The notes under the pieces: model-generated | Told to the model about the DNA's origin: nothing | The model's input: only the letters and a program-made list of their open reading frames with translations | The model's database searches: none | Made by a program: the position numbers and the translations under genes | Origin: a bacterium | Lineage (GTDB): Bacteria; Myxococcota_A; Bradymonadia; Bradymonadales; Bradymonadaceae | DNA: 64,000 bases | Assembly (NCBI GenBank): GCA_030427705.1 | Contig: JAUIBR010000012.1 | Location: forward strand, 1-64,000 | Direction of reading: 5' to 3' | Shown here: positions 1-7,526 of the stretch, piece by piece | How the letters are laid out: every line of letters begins with the position of its first letter | Position numbering within the stretch: the stretch's first letter is position 1

Positions 1-1560
1 GCCCGCTTCAAGACGAAGCACGACGATCTCCGCAACCTGCCTAACGAAGTTGCAATTCAGCTTAACGACACCCACCCCGCCATCACGGTTGCTGAAGTGA
101 TGCGTATGTTGGTTGATGTCGAGGGGCTATCGTGGGATTTGGCGTGGGAAATCACCCAAAAAACGGTGGCGTACACGAATCACACGCTCCTCCCAGAGGC
201 GCTTGAGAAATGGCCAGTGCCGATGTTCGAGAAGCTCCTGCCGCGACATCTTGAGATTATCTACGAGATCAATCGACGCTTCCTGCTCGAAGTGCACGTT
301 CGCTGGCCAAACAATGATGAGCGCAAACGTTCCATGTCCATCATCGAGGAATCGACGCCAAAGAAGGTCAATATGGCCCACCTGGCCGTCGTCGGTTCGC
401 ACTCGATCAATGGTGTCGCCCAGCTGCATTCAGAGTTGATTACGTCTCAATTGCTTCCGCAATTTGCTGATTTGTACCCGGACCGGTTCAACAACAAGAC
501 GAACGGTGTCACGCCTCGTCGTTGGTTGCGGCAGTGTAATCCCCTTCTCGCCGAAGAAATCACCAAGCGCATCGGTCCGGATTGGGTCGCGAACCTGGGG
601 CAGGTCGAGGGATTGATGAAGTTCGCTGATGACGCGGACTTCCGCAAATCGGTGCAGGAGATCAAGCGCGCGAACAAGGAGCGCCTGTCCAATATCATCG
701 AGGAGCGTCACGGATGGCGTCCCGACCCGGACAGCATCTTTGATGTGCAGGTAAAACGTCTGCACGAGTACAAGCGTCAGCTTTTGAACTGCCTACACAT
801 CGTCGCGATGTATCAGTCGATTAAGGAAAATCCAAAGGCAGCAATCACGCCCCGCACCTTCATCTTCGGCGGCAAGGCTGCGCCTGGATATGCGATGGCC
901 AAGCTGCACATCAAACTCATCAATGATGTCGCTGAAATCGTGAACAACGATCCGGTCATCGACAATCGGCTCAAGGTCGTCTTCCTTGCGAACTACAACG
1001 TTTCGCTAGCGGAGCACATCATTCCTGCCGCAGATGTTTCGGAGCAGATCTCGATGGCGGGCAAAGAAGCGAGCGGGACCGGAAACATGAAGTTTGCGAT
1101 GAACGGCGCGCTGACGGTCGGCACCTTGGATGGTGCGAATATTGAGATTCGGGAGTGCGTTGGTGAAGACAACTTCTTCCTGTTTGGCATGAATGCCCAG
1201 GAAGTCCGCGACCGTAAGAAGGCTGGTTACAACCCCGCCGCTGTTATCGAAGAAACGCCACAGTTGAAGGCGGCGATCGATCTCATCGCGTCCGGGTTCT
1301 TTAGCCCTGATGACCCATCTCGATTCCACCCGATCGCCAACGATCTCCGCGCGAATGACACGTACATGCTCTGCGCTGACTTTGACGATTATGTGCGATG
1401 CCAGAAGGAAGTCGGCGAGACGTATGCCGACCAAGACGCATGGGTGACGAAGGCGATTAACAACATCGCTAAGGTCGGCAAATTCTCAAGCGATCGGACG
1501 ATTCAGGAGTACGCTGACGATATCTGGGCCATCAAGCCAGTGGCAGTGAGCCTCGATTAG
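1..1560 (+). CDS. glgP: Glycogen/starch phosphorylase, C-terminal part (5' end outside the window)
   Basis: Phosphorolysis of alpha-1,4-glucan to glucose-1-phosphate in the cytoplasm, a PLP enzyme of the GT35 family. The frame is open from base 1 and begins in the conserved motif QLNDTHPAITVAE, so only about the last 519 residues of a usual 800-850 are present. Clear family marks are DVQVKRLHEYKRQLLN, the phosphate/PLP region GKAAPGYAMAK, and GTGNMKFAMNG, whose lysine (codon 1090-1092) is the expected PLP Schiff-base lysine. No frameshift is seen. A hairpin follows the stop. The identification is very secure; the exact polysaccharide substrate is not readable from sequence. Confidence 0.97.
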   Translation, partial: ARFKTKHDDLRNLPNEVAIQLNDTHPAITVAEVMRMLVDVEGLSWDLAWEITQKTVAYTNHTLLPEALEKWPVPMFEKLLPRHLEIIYEINRRFLLEVHVRWPNNDERKRSMSIIEESTPKKVNMAHLAVVGSHSINGVAQLHSELITSQLLPQFADLYPDRFNNKTNGVTPRRWLRQCNPLLAEEITKRIGPDWVANLGQVEGLMKFADDADFRKSVQEIKRANKERLSNIIEERHGWRPDPDSIFDVQVKRLHEYKRQLLNCLHIVAMYQSIKENPKAAITPRTFIFGGKAAPGYAMAKLHIKLINDVAEIVNNDPVIDNRLKVVFLANYNVSLAEHIIPAADVSEQISMAGKEASGTGNMKFAMNGALTVGTLDGANIEIRECVGEDNFFLFGMNAQEVRDRKKAGYNPAAVIEETPQLKAAIDLIASGFFSPDDPSRFHPIANDLRANDTYMLCADFDDYVRCQKEVGETYADQDAWVTKAINNIAKVGKFSSDRTIQEYADDIWAIKPVAVSLD

Positions 1561-1570
1561 CCGCATCGGC

Positions 1571-1590
1571 GTTGCGCGAAACGCGCAATT
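1571..1590 (+). terminator. Short hairpin after glgP, possible terminator
   Basis: TTGCGCG (1572-1578) and CGCGCAA (1582-1588) form a perfect 7-bp stem with an AAA loop, starting 11 bases after the glgP stop. Only two T follow, so it is a weak intrinsic terminator or an RNA-stabilising hairpin. Confidence 0.45.
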
Positions 1591-1630
1591 ATGGAAAGTT
1601 TGGGCAATCAATTTCCTCTAGGGCACCCGC

Positions 1631-2764
1631 ATGGATCGTCGACTTGTCGACCACTTTGTAAATCAAGACCTCATCTCGCGCGCCGAGATGCAGCGGGCCA
1701 TTCTGCGTGCAAAGAAGAACAAGATTGGTGTCGTGGACCAACTGCTCAACTCGGAGCAGCTTGCAGAAGACGTGATCGCTCAAGGCGTGGCGCAGTGCTA
1801 CGGCTACAATTTGCTGGACGTGAGCGACGGGTTTGACGCTGACCCAAACGCGTACAACCTGATCTCGGGAAGCGTTGCAAAGAAGCATTCGGTTCTGCCC
1901 TTCGAGCTCGACGGAGATGCCGTCAAAATCATCGTTTTCAACGCGGAGTCCGTGGCGGATGTCCTTGGGACGCTTAAGACAGCGACCGGCGGCGACCCTG
2001 AAGTGTTTGTGGCGTCGAAGTCGTTCGTCGAATCGGCCATCGGTCACTACTACGATTCGAAAGAATGGCCAGATAAGCCCGATAGTCTCATCTTCGAGCC
2101 TGAGCCGATCTCGGATGCTGAAGAACTCGACTTGGATGTCGATGAGGTGTTTAGCGATCTGAAACGCCAAAAGACCGGCACAAAGAAACCCATCATCATC
2201 GACGACCCTCCGACCACAAACGATACGCCGACGCGAAAGGTGCCAGTTCCACCAAAACCTCAAGCGGCGGCGATCTCGAAACCCAAGACGGCGAAGCGAC
2301 CCCAGATTGTTCAGAAACCAGTAACGCCGGAACCGCCAAGCGAAGAGGAAGTCGCAGACGTGCAGGCTGCGCTGGACGATTTCGATGCATTCTTGGACCA
2401 GTCTGACTTCCTGTCTGGAGCCCCTGGCGTTCAAACCGATGCCGACCCATTGGCTGATGATTGGGCCGAGAAGGACGACGACGGAGGTTTCGATCTCAGT
2501 GGATGGGATGACGTCGAAGATGTCGACGAGGACGACGAACTTCCGGAAATGCCCCAAGAGGGTTTCGACCTGTTCGAACCGTCCGAGGTTGAACTCACGC
2601 TCGCCGATATCGTGGACCGGCAGCAACGCGCAATCAGCAAGCTCCATCAGGAGTTGAAGGGACAGCGCGAAGTCGTCTCCTCTCTCGTCGATATCCTGGT
2701 TGAAGAACGCGTTATCAATCGCAAAGAGCTGATGAAGCTTGTGAAGAAGAAGCGCAATACCTGA
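1631..2764 (+). CDS. Orphan GspE/PilB N-terminal-domain (MshEN-like) protein without ATPase
   Basis: 377 residues. Residues 1 to about 145 (MDRRLVDHFVNQDLISRAE, then a GYNLLDV strand region) look like the T2SS protein E N-terminal domain, a domain that in GspE/PilB/MshE contacts the membrane platform or binds cyclic di-GMP. There is no Walker A/B ATPase core. Residues about 155-300 are a proline-rich then strongly acidic linker, and the last 60 residues (VDRQQRAISKLHQELKGQRE onward) are predicted helical and coiled-coil-like, ending in lysines. ATG chosen at 1631 after AGGG. No secretion genes are nearby. Role unknown; a cytoplasmic signalling or assembly adaptor is an inference. Confidence 0.75.
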   Translation: MDRRLVDHFVNQDLISRAEMQRAILRAKKNKIGVVDQLLNSEQLAEDVIAQGVAQCYGYNLLDVSDGFDADPNAYNLISGSVAKKHSVLPFELDGDAVKIIVFNAESVADVLGTLKTATGGDPEVFVASKSFVESAIGHYYDSKEWPDKPDSLIFEPEPISDAEELDLDVDEVFSDLKRQKTGTKKPIIIDDPPTTNDTPTRKVPVPPKPQAAAISKPKTAKRPQIVQKPVTPEPPSEEEVADVQAALDDFDAFLDQSDFLSGAPGVQTDADPLADDWAEKDDDGGFDLSGWDDVEDVDEDDELPEMPQEGFDLFEPSEVELTLADIVDRQQRAISKLHQELKGQREVVSSLVDILVEERVINRKELMKLVKKKRNT

Positions 2765-2767
2765 CGC

Positions 2768-2947
2768 ATGTTGAAGTTCCTCATCGCCATCTTGTGCCTT
2801 TTGCTCGTCGGTTGTCCGGAGTCACAGGCACCAACGGTCGTCGACACGTGCTCGAAGTCGGGCGAAAAATGCCGAATTCAGAAGGGCCAGCTCGGCGTCT
2901 GCATGATGCAAACCGATGGGTCGTTCCACTGCGCTCCACAGCACTAA
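2768..2947 (+). CDS. Small cysteine-rich lipoprotein, 59 aa
   Basis: Begins 3 bases after the preceding stop, so probably in the same transcript. It has a short hydrophobic signal (MLKFLIAILCLLLVGC) ending in the lipobox LVGC, so processing would leave a mature lipoprotein of 44 residues. The mature part has four further cysteines (spaced CSKSGEKC ... C ... HC), compatible with two disulfides. No family recognised. Support comes from the intact frame, lipobox, spacing and lack of any competing gene. Confidence 0.6.
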   Translation: MLKFLIAILCLLLVGCPESQAPTVVDTCSKSGEKCRIQKGQLGVCMMQTDGSFHCAPQH

Positions 2948-3036
2948 TCCTTGTGTTGCACGAATTCTGACATCCTCATGTTGTGGTGGTGCTTCAAAGC
3001 AGGTATGAGCAACGTGGTTGTAACGTCGGTTTAGTG

Positions 3037-3993
3037 ATGTCGGACGAAAAGAAACGTAGTGGCGCGGGGAACTTCATACCTCTCCTTTTGGGCGGCTTAG
3101 TGTTGGGGGCGTTCGGCTTCTACATGGCCATCAGCCACGACTCGGCGGCGAGTTCGTCGGGTAAGCATGCCAAGGCAGAAGCCGCATCAGCCGGCCTGTT
3201 GCCGGAAGACCTCGATACGACCAAGAAGTCACAAAAATTCGAGCTCAAGGGCATGGAACCTACGATGCAAATGAAGATGAGCCAGTCTTCCATTCGCATG
3301 AAAGAAGGTGCCCCAGATGCACTGCTGACGAAGGTCAATCTGACCATCACCGACGAGGTGAAGAACGCGTCAGATGGGCAGATTACCGTCGACCGCAGCT
3401 ACTCGGACGTTGCGATTCAAGTAGAGCAAAATGGCAAGCCCGCGCTTGAAGAGATTTCGCCGCAGGTCGCACAGCTGTTAGATACTGCGACGCACCAGCT
3501 CTCGGTCACGTCGACCGGTGAGGTAAAACAGTTCAAACTGACCTCAAGCCCATCGGCCCAGATGCGTCAGATGATGGCCATCCTGAAGGATGCGACGATC
3601 ATGTCTTTCCCTCGATTCGCCAAAGCCGAAGTTGTGCTCGGTGAGTCGTGGTCGCACGAAGCGCCGTATCGCGCCGGAAGTGACGATGACCGTGTCGCGT
3701 TCACCGGGTCCTACACCATGGCCAATATGTTTGTTGGTACGGTGAAGCGCGACGGACGAGAGCTGGCGGTTATCAAACAAGACATCAACGGAACCGGCAA
3801 AGGTCTTTGGAAAGACGTCCAGGGCAAGACCTCAGATGTCACCTCACATGGTCTCGGGACGGCGGTCTGGTTCGTCGATACCACCAAGGGCACGCTCGTC
3901 AGCTCGAACGTTCAGTTTGAGCAGGTCACCACAGCGGGTGGCGGACTCGGGGTTCAAACCACGACTACGGTCGAACTCTCGGCACTCAAGTGA
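3037..3993 (+). CDS. Membrane-anchored protein resembling DUF6263
   Basis: 318 residues from ATG 3037 (an upstream GTG at 2983 is open but has no ribosome site and would add an atypical basic N-terminus). A short polar start is followed by one transmembrane helix (FIPLLLGGLVLGAFGFYMAI, residues about 12-31), then a long extracytoplasmic domain rich in beta-strand-like Ser/Thr/Val sequence. Pattern elements such as LGESW and FTGSYT recall DUF6263-type proteins; I am only moderately sure. It overlaps the next gene by 4 nt (GTGA), heading a compact set with the YkgJ-like protein and, further on, lolA. Function unknown; an envelope role is inferred from topology and neighbours. Confidence 0.7.
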   Translation: MSDEKKRSGAGNFIPLLLGGLVLGAFGFYMAISHDSAASSSGKHAKAEAASAGLLPEDLDTTKKSQKFELKGMEPTMQMKMSQSSIRMKEGAPDALLTKVNLTITDEVKNASDGQITVDRSYSDVAIQVEQNGKPALEEISPQVAQLLDTATHQLSVTSTGEVKQFKLTSSPSAQMRQMMAILKDATIMSFPRFAKAEVVLGESWSHEAPYRAGSDDDRVAFTGSYTMANMFVGTVKRDGRELAVIKQDINGTGKGLWKDVQGKTSDVTSHGLGTAVWFVDTTKGTLVSSNVQFEQVTTAGGGLGVQTTTTVELSALK

Positions 3994-4367
3994 CCGAGTA
4001 CCGCTTCGAGTGCACGCTCTGCGGTCAATGTTGCCGACAACCCGGCGATCTGTTTTTTGAATCCGACGATGTTCGTCTCGCGGCCGAGGGCCTGAACATG
4101 AGCCCGGGCGAATTCATCGACAAGTACCTCGCCCCTGACTACGACGGCACCCTTTTACTTTCCGTACCGCAAAACAGCGCATGCCCGTTTCTTGTCGACT
4201 CGAAATGCAGCATCGAAGAGTTCAAGCCCAAACAGTGCCGGCAATACCCGTTCTGGGATGAAATGCTCGACGCGAAAGCCTGGAAGGAAGAGGCGGAACA
4301 CTGCGAGGGAATTGGCCGCGGCGAGCCTTGGTCACCGGCTGACATAGCGGCGTACCGAAACCGCTGA
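3990..4367 (+). CDS. YkgJ-family (UPF0153) cysteine-cluster protein
   Basis: 125 residues, GTG start overlapping the previous stop. It contains the family signature CTLCGQCC near the N-terminus, followed by CPFL, C and CRQYPFW, the spaced cysteines thought to bind zinc or an Fe-S cluster. The function of the family is unknown. The start is fixed by the 4-nt GTGA overlap, which suggests translational coupling with the membrane-anchored gene upstream. A second, larger CxxCC protein lies on the far side of lolA. Confidence 0.88.
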   Translation: MTEYRFECTLCGQCCRQPGDLFFESDDVRLAAEGLNMSPGEFIDKYLAPDYDGTLLLSVPQNSACPFLVDSKCSIEEFKPKQCRQYPFWDEMLDAKAWKEEAEHCEGIGRGEPWSPADIAAYRNR

Positions 4368-4479
4368 TCGGCGAACCAGCAAATGAATAAATCGGGTATC
4401 TGTCCGTGTAGTACTTGTATGCAGTTTCCCGACGTGCGAGAACCTGCGACGTTGATTTTTGAAGATTGAAGGCTCTGTT

Positions 4480-5151
4480 ATGAAGCGATTCATTGCCCTA
4501 TTCATCTTGATGCTCATCCCGGCCACCGCTGGGGCCCAAGACGCAACGACCCCTGAGCAGGTCGCGAAGAACATCCAGGCGTTCTACAAGTCGACCAAAG
4601 ACTTCCAAGCCAAATTTGAGCAGACGTATTCCGACGTTGCTGCTGGCGAAGAGAAGAAGTCATACGGCCGTGTTTACTTCAAAACGCCGGGCAAAATGCG
4701 GTGGGATTACTACGCCGGCAAAGCATCGAAAAAGCGTGACAAAATCTATGTGAGCGACGGCAAAATCTTCTGGATTTATGAGCCGGAGTTCCAACAGGTG
4801 TTCAAGCAATGCCTTGCGGACAGCCAACTTCCAACAAGTCTGCGCTTTCTTATGGGTCAGGGCGACCTCTTGGGTGAATTCAACGTATCGTTTGCAAAGA
4901 AGAGCAGCGCCGAAGCGCCGATTCTGAAGCTCGTCCCGAAGAAGCCGACCGCAAAATACAAAGAGCTTGAGTTCAAGGTCGACCCTAAGACGTTCCAGGT
5001 CGTGCGGACCCGCATTTTTGACCCGTACGGCAATATGAACACGATCGAATTCACGTCGGGTCTGGTGAATCGTAATCTTCCCGACCGCGGATTCGCGTTC
5101 AAAGTTCCCAAGGGTGCCCGCGAAATCAACCCGCAGAAGTCGTGTAAGTGA
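4480..5151 (+). CDS. lolA: Outer-membrane lipoprotein carrier protein LolA
   Basis: 223 residues. Sec signal peptide MKRFIALFILMLIPATAGAQ, then a LolA fold: QVAKNIQAFYKSTKDFQAKF, GRVYFKTPGKMRWDY, the short DGKIFWIYEPE strand and the C-terminal NTIEFTSG. It ferries triacylated lipoproteins across the periplasm from LolCDE to the outer membrane, which fits the many lipoproteins in this window. The start is ATG 4480; the alternative TTG at 4459 would extend the signal sequence. Its stop overlaps the next gene by 4 nt (GTGA), an unusual coupling to a cysteine-cluster protein. Confidence 0.93.
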   Translation: MKRFIALFILMLIPATAGAQDATTPEQVAKNIQAFYKSTKDFQAKFEQTYSDVAAGEEKKSYGRVYFKTPGKMRWDYYAGKASKKRDKIYVSDGKIFWIYEPEFQQVFKQCLADSQLPTSLRFLMGQGDLLGEFNVSFAKKSSAEAPILKLVPKKPTAKYKELEFKVDPKTFQVVRTRIFDPYGNMNTIEFTSGLVNRNLPDRGFAFKVPKGAREINPQKSCK

Positions 5152-5978
5152 GCCTGCCCTTCCCCGCTGAATATCGGGGGACACTTTGCCATCCGGATGG
5201 GATCAAGAGCTGCGGCGCCTGCTGCGGTGTCTACAACTTCAAATCGGCGAGCGCGTCATCCATTGGCGCTCGGCTGGCGAATAGCGCGCAGAACCTCAAA
5301 CATCACCCAAAGAACGACGAGTGGGCACGCGAATATGCGGCGAATCACGCCGTTCCCGATTCTGAAAAACTGTTGGATGGGCTTCGAAACTGCCACTTCG
5401 CGGGTTTCATGGACGAGGACGACGGTAAGCCGTGCGGCCGAATTGGCTGCCTGGTGCATCCCCAAGGAAACGATGGATGGGATGGCCGAGAATTCGGGGT
5501 CTATGACCGAGATACCTGCGAGGACTATCTGTGTGCAGCCCATCAGGTGTTGAAAGAAGCCGAGAAGTGGCTTGTCATCAACGCTGTCGAGGACAGTTAC
5601 ACGTACGGATTGGTCATTACGGACATCCGTTTTGTGCGTGAGCTGTTCGAGAGGACGGCCGATATCAACGGCGAATCTGTGGTGTGGAGCCGTTTGGCGC
5701 GTCCTGCCGCCAAAGAGACAGCGCGCGATTACTTCAGTTTGAAATCAGACTGGGAGTTTGGTGGCTCCGACGCCATCTTCGGCCAACTGCACGCTGGCGA
5801 AGGTCTCGAGACGCCTCGACGTGAGCCCCCTTGGGCCCAACTCGGTTTGGAACCTGACCCGGTGGACACCGCCTTGACGTGCCTTGGGACCGAGGTGAGC
5901 AACCTCGACGACCTACGCCTTGCACGGAAAATCGTACGAACGAAGATTGCGGCATTTGCAGATGCGGTGAGCCAGTAA
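5148..5978 (+). CDS. Uncharacterised cysteine-cluster protein, CxxCC type
   Basis: 276 residues, GTG start overlapping the lolA stop. The N-terminus has IKSCGACCGVYNF, the same CxxCC arrangement as the YkgJ-like protein encoded two genes upstream, followed by CHFAGF, CGRIGCLVHP and CEDYLC, giving about nine cysteines within 120 residues. The last 130 residues lack cysteine except one and look helical. No signal peptide, so cytoplasmic. A metal or Fe-S cluster is inferred from cysteine spacing. It could be a distant YkgJ relative with an added C-terminal domain. Function unknown. Confidence 0.75.
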   Translation: MSLPFPAEYRGTLCHPDGIKSCGACCGVYNFKSASASSIGARLANSAQNLKHHPKNDEWAREYAANHAVPDSEKLLDGLRNCHFAGFMDEDDGKPCGRIGCLVHPQGNDGWDGREFGVYDRDTCEDYLCAAHQVLKEAEKWLVINAVEDSYTYGLVITDIRFVRELFERTADINGESVVWSRLARPAAKETARDYFSLKSDWEFGGSDAIFGQLHAGEGLETPRREPPWAQLGLEPDPVDTALTCLGTEVSNLDDLRLARKIVRTKIAAFADAVSQ

Positions 5979-6070
5979 TGGACTGGACGTTTGCGCTGAC
6001 CGTTGGGTTCGCATTAATCGCGATCGCGCTTATCGTTTGGACGTTGCGCGGCGGAAACGATAAGATGTGA
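5978..6070 (+). CDS. 30-aa single-span membrane microprotein
   Basis: ATG overlaps the previous TAA by one base (TAATG). The product is MDWTFALTVGFALIAIALIV plus a WTLRGG... tail: one transmembrane helix with a short positively charged end, a layout typical of small membrane subunits. It completes the overlapping block that contains lolA. No family recognised; it could be a chance frame, but the junction and strongly hydrophobic composition support it. Confidence 0.5.
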   Translation: MDWTFALTVGFALIAIALIVWTLRGGNDKM

Positions 6071-6095
6071 TTTCACATTCTGACGGTGGTCCGAG

Positions 6096-7376
6096 ATGAA
6101 AATACGTTGGTGGTTATTGGTTGTGTCCCTGTTGATGGCGGTTGGGTGCGAAGGTTCGCTCGACACGAACAATGACGTGTTCGATGTGAATGAAGAACCG
6201 AACAACCAGAACAATCAGAACAACGTCAACAACATCAATAATCTCAATAACATCAACAATATCAACAACGTAAACAACAGCAATAACGTCAACGTAAACA
6301 ACTCAAACAACCTCAATAACAACGACGATATGGGGTCTGACCCATGCGCAAACGTGACATGTGGTGCCAACGCAATGTGCGATGCTGGCATGTGCATGTG
6401 TCTGACGGGGTTCATCGGCGATGCGAACGCAGGCTGTACACCAGCTGATCCCTGCGCAAGCGTGACGTGTCCCTATGGCGCGACATGCTCAGGCGGCGTG
6501 TGTGCTTGCGATGCGGGCTTCAATGACGATGGAAATGGCGGGTGCACGCAGGTGACGCCGGGCGACACGGCGAATCGAACTCGGATGGAGGTTTGCACCA
6601 AGTGGAGCACTGACGTCGCTCTGCAGGCCTCTGAAACCTGGCAGGTTGAACCTGTCGATATGTGCGACCCGGGTGTCATGCATCCGGACCGACAAACGGA
6701 CGCGCTGCGTCGGGCTAGTTTGTACCGATGGCTTGTGGGTCTGCCGGCGGTGACCTCAGACGCATCCCGGGTTCAGATGGTGCAAGAATGTGCAACGACC
6801 CTGGCGGCGCAGAATTCGGGGCTGACTCACAATATCCCTGACACTTACGCATGCTACACACAGCTCGCTGCACAAGGCGCAGGTTCGAGCAATCTGGCTC
6901 AGGGCGTCACGAATCCCGCCGGGACGGTCGACCTTTACGTCGGCGATCGTGGTGTGGCGAGCCTCGGACACCGTCGATGGGTGTTGAATCCCGGAATGGG
7001 TCGCACCGCATTTGGCCATCGTGGCCGATACTCGTGCATGTACGCGTTCGATCGCAGCGGCAGCGCCAACCCCGATTACGTCGCCTATCCCGCGCCCGGC
7101 TTCTTCCCGAATCAGGCGCTGAGCGGTCAATGGAGCTTTGGTAGCACCAAATACGGATTCAACGCACAAACGACCGTGACCATCACGAAAGTGTCTGATG
7201 GCACTCCACTAACCGTGAGTAATGTCAACGTTCCGGGCGGTGGCTACGGCATTCAAGTCGTGGCGTGGACGGTCAGTGGCCTCGAAATGGATGTCGAGTA
7301 CGAGATTACGGTCGATGGGCTGACCGGAAACCTAGGCAGCACGGTCACCTACCGAACGACCATCACCAATTGTTGA
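6096..7376 (+). CDS. Surface lipoprotein: Asn-rich linker, EGF-like modules, CAP-like domain
   Basis: 426 residues. Lipobox MAVGC at residues about 14-18, then a linker of some 45 residues built from NN(I/V/L/S) triplets, two EGF-like cysteine modules (CANVTCGANAMCDAGMCMC and CASVTCPYGATCSGGVCAC patterns), and a C-terminal domain of about 230 residues that resembles CAP/SCP proteins (NIPDTYACY, then GHRRWVLNPGMGRTAFG). The architecture suggests an outer-surface lipoprotein held away from the membrane by the flexible linker. Three other lipoproteins in this window carry the same style of linker. Substrate and function unknown. Confidence 0.8.
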   Translation: MKIRWWLLVVSLLMAVGCEGSLDTNNDVFDVNEEPNNQNNQNNVNNINNLNNINNINNVNNSNNVNVNNSNNLNNNDDMGSDPCANVTCGANAMCDAGMCMCLTGFIGDANAGCTPADPCASVTCPYGATCSGGVCACDAGFNDDGNGGCTQVTPGDTANRTRMEVCTKWSTDVALQASETWQVEPVDMCDPGVMHPDRQTDALRRASLYRWLVGLPAVTSDASRVQMVQECATTLAAQNSGLTHNIPDTYACYTQLAAQGAGSSNLAQGVTNPAGTVDLYVGDRGVASLGHRRWVLNPGMGRTAFGHRGRYSCMYAFDRSGSANPDYVAYPAPGFFPNQALSGQWSFGSTKYGFNAQTTVTITKVSDGTPLTVSNVNVPGGGYGIQVVAWTVSGLEMDVEYEITVDGLTGNLGSTVTYRTTITNC

Positions 7377-7423
7377 GCCCCGGCCTCCCCACAATCAGCA
7401 TAAGAAACCAAGAACTTCTTGAC

Positions 7424-7489
7424 TAAATCCGGCGGGTTTTGTTCGATTACGGGGACTTGACCCCGGGATTCAGGTGTTTAAATCCGGCG
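7424..7489. repeat. Direct repeat TAAATCCGGCG, two copies 55 bp apart
   Basis: Exact 11-bp copies at 7424-7434 and 7479-7489 in the 150-bp gap before the CNNM-type gene. GGGG (7451-7454) and CCCC (7461-7464) form a small inverted repeat between them. The spacing of about five helical turns and the position suggest regulator sites, but this is inference. Confidence 0.4.
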
Positions 7490-7526
7490 AGTCACGGATA
7501 AACCTTAAGTAGCGAGGCTCCCAAAG

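Noticed and set aside
1589-2647. 352-codon frame antisense to the GspE-N gene
   Set aside because: Phe/Arg/Val-rich shadow; the plus-strand protein has recognisable domains and an RBS.
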